From Pseudoroseomonas cervicalis (lineage in GTDB: Bacteria > Pseudomonadota > Alphaproteobacteria > Acetobacterales > Acetobacteraceae): a stretch of DNA of 64,000 bases. Both the position numbers and the translations under genes were made by a program. The notes below the pieces were generated by a model. That model ran no database searches, had not been told where the DNA came from, and was given only the letters and a program-made list of their open reading frames with translations. This document shows positions 15,797 through 24,777 of the stretch, in pieces; the stretch's first letter is position 1, and each line of letters starts with the position of its first letter. The DNA lies in the NCBI RefSeq assembly GCF_030818485.1, contig NZ_JAUTAJ010000004.1:1653001-1717000 (forward strand). The letters run 5' to 3'.

Positions 15797-16387
15797 TTAC
15801 CAGCGCCGCGGCGGCCCGCAATCGAGATGCACGAAGCCCTCGCGCCGGTACAGCCCGACGCCGCCCACCTGCATCTGCGCCGCCGTCCGCGCCACCCCGA
15901 ACGCATCCCGCCCCGGCAGGCGGAAATCCGCCGCCATGCCCGACATGTGCAGGCTCACCGTCGAGACGCGGCGGGAACGGCGGGCATTGTTGGCATTGTG
16001 CTCCGGCGTGCGGTAGCCGCTGGAGATGACGAAGGCCTCGCTGGCCTCCAGCCGCTCCGCCACCGTGTGCAGCACGTCGAACAGCCGCGGATCCATCGGC
16101 GTCACCTCGGACGCCGAAAGATCGCGGAACACCCAGTCCAGCTTGTGCAGCGCCTCGCGGTCATAACGCCCGTCGCGGAAATACACGCCGTCGAAGCTGT
16201 CCTCCGTATAGGCGCGCTGCACCTTCAGGCTGCGCACCGGCGCCAGCGGCGCCGCCGCGGCGCGGCGGGACGGCAGGGCGGTGGCGCCGAGCAGGCCGAG
16301 GCCCGCGGCGATCACCTCCCGTCGCCCGGCCATGGCCGGGTCGCAGCAGGGGCAGGAAGGGGCAGCGTGACGTTTGAAAAAGGGCAT
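15797..16387 (-). CDS. DUF882 / M15A-type murein endopeptidase (YcbK/MepK-like)
   Basis: A 196-residue exported protein. An N-terminal REVIAAGLGLLGATALPSRRAAAA segment looks like a twin-arginine-type signal. The zinc-peptidase core is SGYRTPEHN followed by SLHMSGMAADFRL (the SxHxxGxAxD ligand block) and the C-terminal FVHLDCGPPR histidine. E. coli MepK of this family cuts 3-3 crosslinks in peptidoglycan. Its ATG at 16387 overlaps the stop of the L,D-transpeptidase gene (TAATG), so the enzyme pair is co-translated: one makes 3-3 crosslinks and the other may cleave them. Confidence 0.88.
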   Translation of the reverse strand: MPFFKRHAAPSCPCCDPAMAGRREVIAAGLGLLGATALPSRRAAAAPLAPVRSLKVQRAYTEDSFDGVYFRDGRYDREALHKLDWVFRDLSASEVTPMDPRLFDVLHTVAERLEASEAFVISSGYRTPEHNANNARRSRRVSTVSLHMSGMAADFRLPGRDAFGVARTAAQMQVGGVGLYRREGFVHLDCGPPRRW

Positions 16388-18069
16388 TACTCGATCGTGG
16401 TGGCTGGCGGGGAAAGCGGGGCGGCGCCGGGCTCCGCGCGCACCGGGGTGGCGCTGGCCTGGCGGGTCGGCGCCGGCGCGGTGGCGGGCGCGCTGCGCGC
16501 CTCGCGCGGCGCCGGGGCGGCGCTGCGGGCGACGGGGGTCTGGGCCGGGGCGGCCGGCGCGGCGGCCGGGCGGCGCTGGTCCAGCAGCCGCAGATAGGCC
16601 GCGTCCAGCCCATAGATGTCGGAGAGCAGGCGCGCCTGGCCCTGCTCCACCACCACCGTCTCATAGGCCAGCCGCACCGGCCAGGCGCGCGGCAGGCTGA
16701 GGAAGCTGGTCTGCCGGCTGTCCAGCGCGCGCTGGGCGCGCTCCCGGTTCCAGCCGGGCACGCCCTCCAGCACCAGGTCGAGCAGCTCCATCGGCTGGCT
16801 CAGCCGGATGCAGCCGGAGGAGAGCGCGCGGTCGGCGCGGCCGAACAGGTGGCGGTCGGGCGTGTCGTGCAGATAGATGTCGTCGCCATTCGGCATGACG
16901 AATTTCAGCCGGCCCAGCGCGCTGACATCGCTGGCATCCTGCCGCACGATATAGGGGAAGCGCTGCGGGTTCACCGACGCCCAGTCGACCGTCATCGGGT
17001 CGACCTCCACCCGCTCGCCGCCGACCACGGTGAACAGGCGGAAGCCCTTCTCCATCATGGCGCGCGGGTCGCGGCGGAATTTCGGCAGCAGATCCTCGCG
17101 CGCATTGCGCTCCGGCACGCCCCAGGGCGGGTTGAACTGCACCGCCGTCATGCGCACGGCTAGCGTCGGCGTGGCCCGCGCCGTCTTGCCGACGACGACA
17201 TTCATCGCCGTCACCTGCCGCGCCCCATCCATCACCCGCAGGCGGAATTCGGGGATGTTGACCTCGATGCGGCGGCCCGGCGCGGCGGCGCCCCGGCCAC
17301 GGCGCTGGTCCATGGCGACGCGGATCTGCCCCACCACCGTATCGGCCGGCCGATTCATCAGCCGCTGGGTCATGGGGCCCACGCGGCCATCGACCTCCAG
17401 CGAATGGGCGGCCTGCCAGCGGCGCACCGCCTCCTCCAGCGGCGCGTCATACAGCGCGCCGCCATCCGGCGCGGCGGCCAGCACGGCATCCTCGGCCGCC
17501 AGCCGGGCGCGGAGCGCGGGGATGCGCACCGCATCCTCCATGCCCGGGTCCAGCGTGCCGCCGATCGGCATGCTCGGCCAGCCGCCGGCCTCGACACGGG
17601 CGCGGGCGGCGCGCAGCGCCAGGCGCAGCGCCGGCATCTCGGGGTGCAGCAGGGCGGCGCGCTCGATCACCTCGGCCGGCTCGGCGCTGCCATACAGGGC
17701 CGATTGCCACTGGCCGATCGGCTGGGCGGTCAGGTCGCGGCGGATATCCGGGCGCCCGGCCTGCTCCGGCACATGGCCATGCAGCAGGTCCGACATGGCG
17801 GCGGCGGCGCTGGCATAGAGGGCGGCGACATAGCCCTGCGGGTCGGAGGCGGCGCGCGCATCCTCGGGGATGTCGTAATGGCGCGGGGTCAGCCCGTCCT
17901 GGTCCAGCTGGCGCAGCCGCGCGGCCAGGCGCAGCAGCGCCTCCCAGCCCGGCTGCACGACGGGTGCGCGACCCTGGGCCTGGGCCGGCGCCACGCCCTG
18001 GCCCTGGGCGAGGGCAGGCAGCGGCAGCGCGGCGGCGATCAGCAGGGTGGACAAGTCTCTGCGGCGCAT
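16387..18069 (-). CDS. L,D-transpeptidase (YcbB/LdtD-like, YkuD domain)
   Basis: A 560-residue periplasmic murein transpeptidase. It has a signal sequence ending near LPALAQG, an N-terminal scaffold domain, a peptidoglycan-binding segment (EEAVRRWQAAHSLEVDGRVGPMTQRLMN) and a YkuD catalytic domain with HDTPDRHLFGRADRALSSGCIRL, where the Cys of SSGCIRL is the nucleophile. The C-terminal 70 residues are Ala/Pro-rich and probably disordered. The ATG at 18069 follows GGAGGCGTC; an in-frame ATG four codons upstream is also possible. It forms 3-3 crosslinks and is coupled to a DUF882 endopeptidase. Confidence 0.93.
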   Translation of the reverse strand: MRRRDLSTLLIAAALPLPALAQGQGVAPAQAQGRAPVVQPGWEALLRLAARLRQLDQDGLTPRHYDIPEDARAASDPQGYVAALYASAAAAMSDLLHGHVPEQAGRPDIRRDLTAQPIGQWQSALYGSAEPAEVIERAALLHPEMPALRLALRAARARVEAGGWPSMPIGGTLDPGMEDAVRIPALRARLAAEDAVLAAAPDGGALYDAPLEEAVRRWQAAHSLEVDGRVGPMTQRLMNRPADTVVGQIRVAMDQRRGRGAAAPGRRIEVNIPEFRLRVMDGARQVTAMNVVVGKTARATPTLAVRMTAVQFNPPWGVPERNAREDLLPKFRRDPRAMMEKGFRLFTVVGGERVEVDPMTVDWASVNPQRFPYIVRQDASDVSALGRLKFVMPNGDDIYLHDTPDRHLFGRADRALSSGCIRLSQPMELLDLVLEGVPGWNRERAQRALDSRQTSFLSLPRAWPVRLAYETVVVEQGQARLLSDIYGLDAAYLRLLDQRRPAAAPAAPAQTPVARSAAPAPREARSAPATAPAPTRQASATPVRAEPGAAPLSPPATTIE

Positions 18070-18274
18070 GACGCCTCCCATACAAGGGGCGCCCTGCCCC
18101 CGCCAGTCTTGATACACCGTTGTTACGCGCCATCCCAGGCGGCTGAGAAGGCTTCACATTGCAGCGCCAGGCGCATTCTCCCCTTGCGGGGACGCCCCGC
18201 CACACCCGGCCCGGCCGGGCTTGACCGGCGCCGGGGCCGGTCGCAGCCTGACCCGGTCCGAAAGGGAAACGGTC

Positions 18275-19615
18275 ATGCCCGACGCCGCGCCCGCCCCAGC
18301 TCCCGCCCTGCCCGAGGCCGGGCGCCGCAACGCCCCGCTCGGCGCGCTGCTGGAGGAGGCACGGCAGGATTATGCCGCCGCCCGCCCCCGCTCCGCCGCG
18401 CTGCATGAGGAGGCGCGCCGCAGCCTGGCCGGCGGCAGCACCCGCAGCGTGCTGTTCTACACCCCCTTCCCCACCAGCATGGCGCGCGGCGAGGGCTGCC
18501 GGCTGTGGGACGCGGATGGCCGGGAGTACATTGATTTCTGCGGCGAGTATTCGGCCGGGCTGTTCGGCCATTCCGAGCCGCGCATCCTGGCGGCTTTGCG
18601 CGCGGCGCTGTCGCGCGGGCTGAACTTCGCCGCGCCCGGCGGCGATGAGGCGAAGCTCGCCGCGCTGATCCGCGCCCGCTTCCCGGCGATGCAGCGCCTG
18701 CGCTTCACCAACAGCGGGACGGAGGCCAACATCATGGCCCTGACCGCCGCGCGCAACGCCAGCCGCCGCCCGGGCCTGCTGGCCTTCCGCGGCGCCTATC
18801 ATGGCGGCGTGCTGGTCTTCACCCCGGGCGCCGAGGCGGTGAACCTGCCCATCCCGGTGACGCTGGCCGACTACAACGACGCCGCGGGCGCCGCGGCGCT
18901 GATCCGCGCGCAGGCGGAGAGCATCGGCACCGTCATCGTCGAGCCGGTGCAGGGCGCCGGCGGCTGCCTCCCCGCCGAGCGCGGCTTCCTGCAGGCGCTG
19001 CGCCAGGCCACCGCCGAGACCGGCGCCATCCTGATCTTCGACGAGGTGATGAGCAGCCGCCACGCGGCGGGCGGCGTGCAGCAGCGCCTGGGCCTGACGC
19101 CCGACATGGTGACGCTGGGAAAATACATGGCCGGCGGCATGAGCTTCGGCGCTTTTGGCGGGCGCGAGGACATCATGGCGCTGTTCGACGGCCACCGCCC
19201 CGGCGCCCTGCCGCATGCCGGCACCTTCAACAACAATGTCCTGTCCATGGCCGGCGGGGTGGTGGCGCTGGGCGAGGTGTTCGGCCCGGCCGAGGCCGAG
19301 GCGCTGTTCGCCCGCGGCGAGGCGCTGCGCGATGCCCTGAACCGGGCAGTGGCCGGCAGCCGCATGCAGTTCACCGGCCTGGGCTCAATGCTCTGCCCGC
19401 ATTTCCGCGCCGGACCGATCCCGCGCGCCTATGCCGCGACGCCGGAGGAGGAGCAGCTGCGCGAGCTGTTCTTCCTCGACATGATGCAGGCCGGCCTCTA
19501 CCTGGCGCGGCGCGGCATGATGGCACTCAGCCTGCCGGTGGGCGAGGCCGAATGCGCGGCCCTGGTCGAGGCCGTCGCCGGCTTCGCCGCGCGCCGCCGC
19601 GCCGTGCTGCAATAG
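18275..19615 (+). CDS. class III PLP-dependent aminotransferase (GSA aminomutase-like)
   Basis: A 446-residue class III aminotransferase related to glutamate-1-semialdehyde aminomutase. It shows GGSTRSVLFYTPFPTSM, the cofactor-binding NSGTEANIMAL, AYHGG, IVEPVQGAGGCLP, the LIFDEVMSSR aspartate and the Schiff-base lysine in TLGKYMAGGMSFGAFGG. The ATG at 18275 follows AAAGGGAAACGG. True HemL has a closely similar core but is usually about 430 residues; the divergent C-terminal half suggests an amino-acid or aminomutase role outside haem synthesis. It is a single gene between two divergent or convergent neighbours. Confidence 0.88.
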   Translation: MPDAAPAPAPALPEAGRRNAPLGALLEEARQDYAAARPRSAALHEEARRSLAGGSTRSVLFYTPFPTSMARGEGCRLWDADGREYIDFCGEYSAGLFGHSEPRILAALRAALSRGLNFAAPGGDEAKLAALIRARFPAMQRLRFTNSGTEANIMALTAARNASRRPGLLAFRGAYHGGVLVFTPGAEAVNLPIPVTLADYNDAAGAAALIRAQAESIGTVIVEPVQGAGGCLPAERGFLQALRQATAETGAILIFDEVMSSRHAAGGVQQRLGLTPDMVTLGKYMAGGMSFGAFGGREDIMALFDGHRPGALPHAGTFNNNVLSMAGGVVALGEVFGPAEAEALFARGEALRDALNRAVAGSRMQFTGLGSMLCPHFRAGPIPRAYAATPEEEQLRELFFLDMMQAGLYLARRGMMALSLPVGEAECAALVEAVAGFAARRRAVLQ

Positions 19616-19634
19616 CCCGGCGGCGGCGCTTGCC

Positions 19635-20153
19635 TCAGGGGCGCTTCAGCACCGCGAAGGGGTTGGGGCGCTGCGGCGCCGCCTCCTCCGGCTCGGCCTG
19701 GTCCTCCGGCAGCAGCGCCGCCAGCTCCGCCCCCGGGGCGCGCGGATAGGGGTCCAGCGCCAGGGAGAGCTGCTCGGCCAGCGCCTCGCCCAGCTGCATC
19801 ACGCCGCGCTCCTCGGTCTCGATCTCGTCCGGCCCGTCCGGGTCGTCGCTGAGATCGGCGCCCGGCGGCAGGAAGCGCAGGTCCACCGGCTCGTCGAGCC
19901 TTTGCGTCACCGGCTCCAGCGTCACCACGCAGCTCTGCACCACCTCGGCGCGCAGCCGGCCGCGGGCGCGGATGCCGCCCGATTTCTCCTCGCGCAGCTC
20001 CAGCTCGGCCGAGAAGGCATGGATCGCCGGGATGCCGAAGCGCCGGGCCAGCGCCGCGCGCTCCGCCTCATTCGCCTCCAGGCGCTGGCGCCGCCCCTCG
20101 GGGCCGACCGCCACCCAGGGCAGGGTGCGGGAGAATTCCAGGGCTTCGCTCAT
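19635..20153 (-). CDS. DUF177 (YceD family) protein
   Basis: A 172-residue cytoplasmic DUF177 protein. The conserved core RARGRLRAEVVQSCVVTLEPVTQRLDEPVDLRFLP (about residues 62-96) keeps the single invariant Cys. E. coli YceD affects 23S rRNA accumulation; in alphaproteobacteria the gene is usually not next to rpmF but next to a CBP3-type gene, as here. Its ATG overlaps the stop of that gene by four bases (20150-20153). An acidic stretch with SDDPDGPDEIETEE follows the core. Confidence 0.9.
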   Translation of the reverse strand: MSEALEFSRTLPWVAVGPEGRRQRLEANEAERAALARRFGIPAIHAFSAELELREEKSGGIRARGRLRAEVVQSCVVTLEPVTQRLDEPVDLRFLPPGADLSDDPDGPDEIETEERGVMQLGEALAEQLSLALDPYPRAPGAELAALLPEDQAEPEEAAPQRPNPFAVLKRP

Positions 20154-20704
20154 GCCGGCGCCTCCTCGGGGCTGGGGAACGCGGCCTGGCCCCGCGCCAG
20201 CGCCTCGATGGGCTGGGCGGCCAGCGCCGCGTCGATGGTGAAGGACAGGGCCGCCAGCTCGCGCGGCGCCGCATCCGAGGGCTCCACCGCGCCGCGCCAG
20301 ACATTGCGCGCCAGCGCCGTGGCCAGCCCCTCGCGGTCGCCGGCTTCCAGCGGCGCCTCATAGGCCTGGGCGCGGCCGTGGAAGGCCTCCCACATGTTCT
20401 TGACCCGGCGGGCGATGGACATGTCGCCCACCCCCATCTCGCGCAGGTTGAAATCCATGTCGGCGAACATGGCGTCGAACACCGCCTGGGCCAGCGCCGC
20501 GCCGCGCGGATCGGCGTCGCGGTGCAGCCTTCGGATCAGCAGCGCCACATGCAGCCCGATCAGGTCGAACCGCCCATCCAGCGTGTCGGCGACGCCGAGC
20601 CGCGTGAAGAAGGCCGGGTGGCGGGCGGCACGCACGGCGGCGCCGTACAGCTCGAAGCCCTGCCGCTCAAGCGGCTTGCGGCGGAACAGGCCGAACAGGG
20701 CCAT
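20150..20704 (-). CDS. ubiquinol-cytochrome c chaperone (CBP3/UQCC1 family)
   Basis: A 184-residue helical protein of the CBP3 family, needed in mitochondria for cytochrome b assembly into the bc1 complex. The family core is recognisable: GLHVALLIRRLHRD, FDAMFADMDFNLREMGVGDMSIARRVKNMWEAFHGRAQAY, and ALARNVWRG. The ATG at 20704 starts MALFGLFRRK. It is coupled to the DUF177 gene by an ATGA overlap, a pair widely kept in alphaproteobacteria. Confidence 0.93.
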   Translation of the reverse strand: MALFGLFRRKPLERQGFELYGAAVRAARHPAFFTRLGVADTLDGRFDLIGLHVALLIRRLHRDADPRGAALAQAVFDAMFADMDFNLREMGVGDMSIARRVKNMWEAFHGRAQAYEAPLEAGDREGLATALARNVWRGAVEPSDAAPRELAALSFTIDAALAAQPIEALARGQAAFPSPEEAPA

Positions 20705-20848
20705 CGGATCGGGGCTCCCTTGGAAGCGTGAGCAGGCGCCGGTTGACCCCGGTGCGGGGCGGTGGCAATCGGTCCTGCAGATGGACCGCATCCCCGCGCC
20801 GGTCAATCCGACGGCGCGCGGCCCTGGCCAAGAGGAATCCGGGCAACC

Positions 20849-21376
20849 GTGATCAGCAGCGACACCCCCCGCCGCCCCGCCCGCGCGCCGCGCCTTCGCG
20901 CCGCGCTGTTGGCGATGGCCCTCGCTTTGCCCGCCGCCGGATGCTCCCTGTTCGACGCACCGCCGGTGCAGCGCGGCAACCGGGTCGACCAGGACCTGCT
21001 CTCCCAGCTGACGCCGGGCGTGCAGACCCAGGCCGATGTGCAGTCGCTGCTGGGCCCGCCCAGCGCCACCGGCACCTTCGACCGCAACGAGTGGTACTAT
21101 ATCAGCTCGGTCACCCGCATGCGGCCCGGCACCACCGGCTCGGTGCAGGACCGCCAGGTGGTGGCGATGCATTTCGACGAGCGCGGCACGCTGCGCCAGA
21201 TCCGCCGTCTGGGCGAGGAGGACATGCGCGACGATGTCGGCATGGTCGGCCGCACCACCCCCGTCCCGGGCACGGAGCGCACCCTGCTGCAGGCGCTGTT
21301 CGGCAATATCGGCCGGGTCGGCGCCGGCGGGCTCGGCCTCGACCAGCAGGGCCCGGGCGGCGGCCCCGGCCGCTGA
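20849..21376 (+). CDS. bamE: outer membrane assembly lipoprotein BamE (SmpA/OmlA)
   Basis: BamE is a small lipoprotein of the BAM complex that inserts beta-barrel proteins into the outer membrane. The 175-residue precursor has a signal peptide with lipobox LPAAGC, then RGNRVDQDLLSQLTPGVQTQADVQSLLGPPS and WYYISSVT, the SmpA/OmlA core. The start is a GTG at 20849 with AAGAGGA upstream; a longer ATG frame would push the signal peptide inward. A strong terminator follows. Confidence 0.93.
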   Translation: MISSDTPRRPARAPRLRAALLAMALALPAAGCSLFDAPPVQRGNRVDQDLLSQLTPGVQTQADVQSLLGPPSATGTFDRNEWYYISSVTRMRPGTTGSVQDRQVVAMHFDERGTLRQIRRLGEEDMRDDVGMVGRTTPVPGTERTLLQALFGNIGRVGAGGLGLDQQGPGGGPGR

Positions 21377-21403
21377 GCCGGGGCGCCCCGGCGCTGGAAC
21401 ACC

Positions 21404-21439
21404 GAAAGGCCCGGGGGATCCCTCCCCCGGGCCTTTTTT
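21404..21439 (+). terminator. intrinsic terminator after bamE
   Basis: An 11-bp perfect stem (21408-21418 with 21423-21433) and TCCC loop are followed by six T residues at 21434-21439. It is one of the clearest rho-independent terminators in the window and also lies at the end of the convergent MFS gene. Confidence 0.9.
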
Positions 21440-21459
21440 CATGGCCTTGGCGCCGGGCT

Positions 21460-22665
21460 TCAGGCGGCAGCGCGCGCCCGCCGCCCGCCCAGGCTGACCA
21501 GCAGCAGCGCCGTGCCGATCGCCGGCAGCAGCAGCAGGTTCAGCGTCGTCCAGCCGGCCAGCTCATGGATCGCGCCCGAGGCCAGCGCGGTGCAGGCCAC
21601 CGTGCCGAAGACGATGAAATCATTGGTGGCCTGGGCGCGCACCCGCTCCTCGGGCCGGTGCGTCTCGGCCAGCAGGGTGGTGGCGCCCACGAACATGAAG
21701 TTCCAGCCCACCCCGAGCAGCGCCAGCGCCACGCCGAAATTGGCGAAATGCTGCCCGGACAGCCCGACCGCGATGCAGACCATGTTCAGCAGCGCGCCCA
21801 CGGCGATCACCCGCCGCGCCCCGAACCGGCCGATCAGCCGCCCGGTGACGAAGCCCGGCGCGAACATCGACACCGCATGCATCTGGATGACCGTGGCGCT
21901 GGAGGCGATGCCGAAGCCGCAGAGCTGCATCTCCAGCGGTGTCGAGGTCATCACCAGGTTCATCGTGCCATAGGCCATGGCGCCGGTGACGGCGGCGATC
22001 AGGAAATCCGGCCGGCGCAGGATGGTCAGGATCGGCGTCGCCACCTTGGGCCGCGGCGGCGGCGGCGGCAGCCGCGTCATCGACAGCAGCGTGACGCACA
22101 GGAAAGGCAGCACCGCCAGGAACAGATAGGTGCCGAGGAAGGTGAAGGGCGGGATCAGCTCCCGCGAATGCTTCACCAGCTCCGGCCCGAAGATCGCCGA
22201 CAGCACGCCGCCCGCCATCACCAGCGACACGGCGCGCGGCCGGTAGGCGGGCGTCGCCACCTCGGCCGCGGCGAAGCGGTAATGCTGCGAGATGCCGAAG
22301 CCCAACCCCGCCGGCACCGCGCCCAGGCAATAGAGCAGGAAATTGCCGTGCCACACGCCGAGCGCGAAGGTCAGGCTGCCCAGCCCCGCCCCCACCGCGC
22401 CCAGGATGAAGCCCGGCTTGCGCCCCAGCCGCGCGAAGACCAGCCCGGCGGGGATCGAGGCGGTCATCGTCGCCGCCATCTGGATCGCCATGGGCAGGGT
22501 GGCCAGCGCCTTGTCGGTGGCCAGGCTGTGGCCGATCAGCGCCGACATCGCCACCTGCCCCACCGTGGAGGCCTGCATCAGCGCCTGGCACAGAAACAGC
22601 AGCCACACATTGCGCCGCATGGCCGCCGCGGCTTGCGCCGTCTGCGCGGCCTCATGACCCGTCAT
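21460..22665 (-). CDS. MFS transporter
   Basis: A 401-residue inner-membrane major facilitator with about twelve hydrophobic helices. The loop 2-3 motif appears as GLVFARLGRKPGFILGA and a second copy as GRLIGRFGARRVIAVGA. There is no clear substrate signature. The start ATG at 22665 overlaps the stop of thiL (TGATG), so it is translated with the thiamine kinase; a vitamin-related substrate is possible but unproven. Confidence 0.88.
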   Translation of the reverse strand: MTGHEAAQTAQAAAAMRRNVWLLFLCQALMQASTVGQVAMSALIGHSLATDKALATLPMAIQMAATMTASIPAGLVFARLGRKPGFILGAVGAGLGSLTFALGVWHGNFLLYCLGAVPAGLGFGISQHYRFAAAEVATPAYRPRAVSLVMAGGVLSAIFGPELVKHSRELIPPFTFLGTYLFLAVLPFLCVTLLSMTRLPPPPPRPKVATPILTILRRPDFLIAAVTGAMAYGTMNLVMTSTPLEMQLCGFGIASSATVIQMHAVSMFAPGFVTGRLIGRFGARRVIAVGALLNMVCIAVGLSGQHFANFGVALALLGVGWNFMFVGATTLLAETHRPEERVRAQATNDFIVFGTVACTALASGAIHELAGWTTLNLLLLPAIGTALLLVSLGGRRARAAA

Positions 22666-23630
22666 CAGAAGTGACTCCATCCTCCCGTGCCGGGGGGGAG
22701 CTCCGCCCCGGCTTCGTCCAGCACGGTAACCAGAGCCTCGCCGGCGACGAAATGCCCGATGCGTGACACAGCCACGCCGCAGGCGCCGGCCCGCGCCAGG
22801 ATGGCGGGCGCCGCTTCGGGCGGGGCGGCGAAGAGCAGCTCGTAATCATCGCCGCCCGAGAGCAGCTTCGGCAGCAGGCCGGCTTCCGCCGCCGCCAGCG
22901 CCGCCGCATCGGGCGAGAGCGGCACATCCGCCGCCCGCAGCACCGCCGCGCACCCCCCGGCGCGGCAGAGATGGCCGAGATCCTGCACCAGCCCGTCCGA
23001 CACATCCATCGCGGCATGCGCCAGGCCCGCCAGCGCCTGGCCCAGCGCCAGCCTTGGCCGCGGCAGCCGGTAGCGGGAGGCGAGGTAGCCATCCCGGTCC
23101 GGCACCTCGCCGCGCAGCGCGGCCAGCCCCAGCATGCCGTCGCCGATGCTGCCCGAGACCCAGACCTCGTCCCCCGGCCGCGCCCCGGCCCGCTTCAGCG
23201 CCGCCCCCGGCGCCACATGGCCGAGGATGGTCAGCGACAGCGTCACCGGCCCGGGGATCGACACCGTGTCGCCGCCCAGCACATGGAGGCCGAATTCGCG
23301 CTGATCCTCGGCCAGCCCGGCGGCGAAGCCGGCCAGCCAGGAATCCGGCGTGCCGCGCGGCAGCGCCACCGTCATCAGATAGCCGAGCGGCGCGGCGCCC
23401 ATCGCGGCAAGGTCGGAGAGGTTCACCCGCAGCAGCTTGCGGCCCAGCGTCTCCGGCGGGTCGTCGGGCAGGAAATGCACCCCCGCCACCATGGCGTCCG
23501 CCGCCAGCACCAGCTCCCGCCCCGGCGGAGGCATCAGCACGGCGGCATCATCCAGGAGGCCCAGCGCGCCGGGGCCGGCCAGGGGGGCGAAATGCCGGGC
23601 GATCAGGGAGAATTCGGCGGGGATGGGCAT
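22665..23630 (-). CDS. thiL: thiamine-monophosphate kinase
   Basis: ThiL phosphorylates thiamine monophosphate to the active pyrophosphate cofactor. The 321-residue protein has the AIR-synthase-like fold motifs: LLDDAAVL, VLAADAMVAGVHFLPD, LLRVNLSDLAAMGA, the Mg/ATP loop HVLGGDTVS, and DVSDGLVQDLGHL, then SGGDDYELLFA. The ATG at 23630 has GGAGTG seven bases upstream. It is the last biosynthetic gene of the leftward riboflavin-nusB run, a common alphaproteobacterial order (ribH-nusB-thiL). Confidence 0.96.
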   Translation of the reverse strand: MPIPAEFSLIARHFAPLAGPGALGLLDDAAVLMPPPGRELVLAADAMVAGVHFLPDDPPETLGRKLLRVNLSDLAAMGAAPLGYLMTVALPRGTPDSWLAGFAAGLAEDQREFGLHVLGGDTVSIPGPVTLSLTILGHVAPGAALKRAGARPGDEVWVSGSIGDGMLGLAALRGEVPDRDGYLASRYRLPRPRLALGQALAGLAHAAMDVSDGLVQDLGHLCRAGGCAAVLRAADVPLSPDAAALAAAEAGLLPKLLSGGDDYELLFAAPPEAAPAILARAGACGVAVSRIGHFVAGEALVTVLDEAGAELPPGTGGWSHF

Positions 23631-23653
23631 GGCTTCACTCCACAATCCGGCCA

Positions 23654-23723
23654 GGGGCGCTGCCCCCCAAGCTCCCTTTGGGACCCCGCCGGGGTGGCAA
23701 GGGCCACCCCGGACCCCGCCATC
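23654..23723. repeat. mosaic palindromic intergenic repeat, copy A
   Basis: The 155-base thiL-nusB gap holds a small hairpin (GGGGC / GCCCC at 23654-23666) followed by a core, 23686-23723, with the palindrome GGGGTGGC-AAGG-GCCACCCC and the tail CGGACCCCGCC. The same core, differing by one base, is found at 54443-54479 and 58498-58534. Confidence 0.75.
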
Positions 23724-23785
23724 AGGGGCGTGATCGCTGGAGGCGGACCCGCCGAACAGCGTGAATCACGCCCCCAAAGGTCAGT

Positions 23786-24298
23786 TCAGCGTTGGAATTC
23801 CGCCGGGCGCAGCGAGCGGGCCAGGGCGTCCAGCACGCCATTGGCGAAGCGCGGCTCCTCGCCGCTGAAGAAGCCATGCGCGATGTCCATATACTCGTTG
23901 ATCACCACGCGCGCCGGCGGCTCGGTGCCGGAGGACAGCTCATGCGTCGCGGCGCGCAGCAGCGCCCGCAGCACCGGGTCCAGCCGCGCCACCGTCCAGT
24001 CGCCGGCCAGATGGCCCTGCAGGATGCCGTCCAGCTCCTCCGACTGGCGCGCCACGCCGCGCACCACCCCGGCAAACAGCGGCACATCGGCCAGCGGCAC
24101 ACGGCCATCCTCGAACCCGCCCGCATCGGGGCCGATGCGGAAGCGGACGAACTGGTCGATCACCGTCTCGGCCGATTCGCCGGACTGCTCGCTCTGGAAC
24201 AGCGCCTGGATGGCGGCGACGCGCGAGCCGGTGCGCGGGCGCCCCGCCACCGGCGGGCGCGGCTTGCGGCCGGCCGGGTTGCCCGGGGCGCCGCTCAC
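23786..24298 (-). CDS. nusB: transcription antitermination factor NusB
   Basis: NusB binds boxA RNA with NusE (S10) in rRNA antitermination. The 170-residue protein has a basic, disordered N-terminal tail (GRKPRPPVAGRPR), then SRVAAIQALFQSEQS, LDPVLRALLRAATHEL and the conserved RVVINEYMDIAHGFFSGEEPRFANGVLD block. The start is a GTG at 24298 that overlaps the ribH stop (GTGA). The ribH-nusB pairing is widely conserved. Confidence 0.96.
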   Translation of the reverse strand: MSGAPGNPAGRKPRPPVAGRPRTGSRVAAIQALFQSEQSGESAETVIDQFVRFRIGPDAGGFEDGRVPLADVPLFAGVVRGVARQSEELDGILQGHLAGDWTVARLDPVLRALLRAATHELSSGTEPPARVVINEYMDIAHGFFSGEEPRFANGVLDALARSLRPAEFQR

Positions 24299-24777
24299 TT
24301 CTGCCCCCAGCGGCGGGCCAGCGCGATCTGCTGCAGCACGGCGTGCACCGCCTCCGCCCCCTTGTTGTGCCGGTCATCGGCGCTGCGCGCCTCGGCCTGG
24401 TCCAGGCTCTCCACCGTCAGCAGGCCGAAGCCCAGCGGCACGCCGGTCTCGCTGCTGATGTCCATGACGCCCTGGCACACGGCCTCGCAGATGAACTGGT
24501 AGTGGTCGGTCTCGCCCTTCACCACGCAGCCGAGCAGCAGGAAACCGTCCCAGCCCTGCCCGGCGCGCAGCGCCATGCGCAGCGCCGCCGGCAGCTCATA
24601 GGCGCCGGCGACATCGACCACCTCCAGCGTGGCGCCGAGCTCGGCCAGGATCTTCTCCGCGCCGCGCCGCATGCCGCCGACCACGCCCTCGTAATACGGG
24701 GCCTGGATCAGCAGGATGCGCGGCGCGGGGCCGGGGATGGACGGGGTGGCGCGTTCCGGCGCGTCGGCGGTGCTCAT
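24295..24777 (-). CDS. ribH: 6,7-dimethyl-8-ribityllumazine synthase
   Basis: RibH condenses the pyrimidine and the dihydroxybutanone phosphate into lumazine, the penultimate step of riboflavin synthesis. The 160-residue protein has VVDVAGAYELPAALR, the active-site loop GCVVKGETDHYQFICEAV with the catalytic His, and the TGVPLGFGLLTVESLDQAEAR and KGAEAV segments. The ATG at 24777 overlaps the ribBA stop by four bases and its own stop overlaps nusB, so it is translationally coupled on both sides. Confidence 0.97.
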   Translation of the reverse strand: MSTADAPERATPSIPGPAPRILLIQAPYYEGVVGGMRRGAEKILAELGATLEVVDVAGAYELPAALRMALRAGQGWDGFLLLGCVVKGETDHYQFICEAVCQGVMDISSETGVPLGFGLLTVESLDQAEARSADDRHNKGAEAVHAVLQQIALARRWGQK

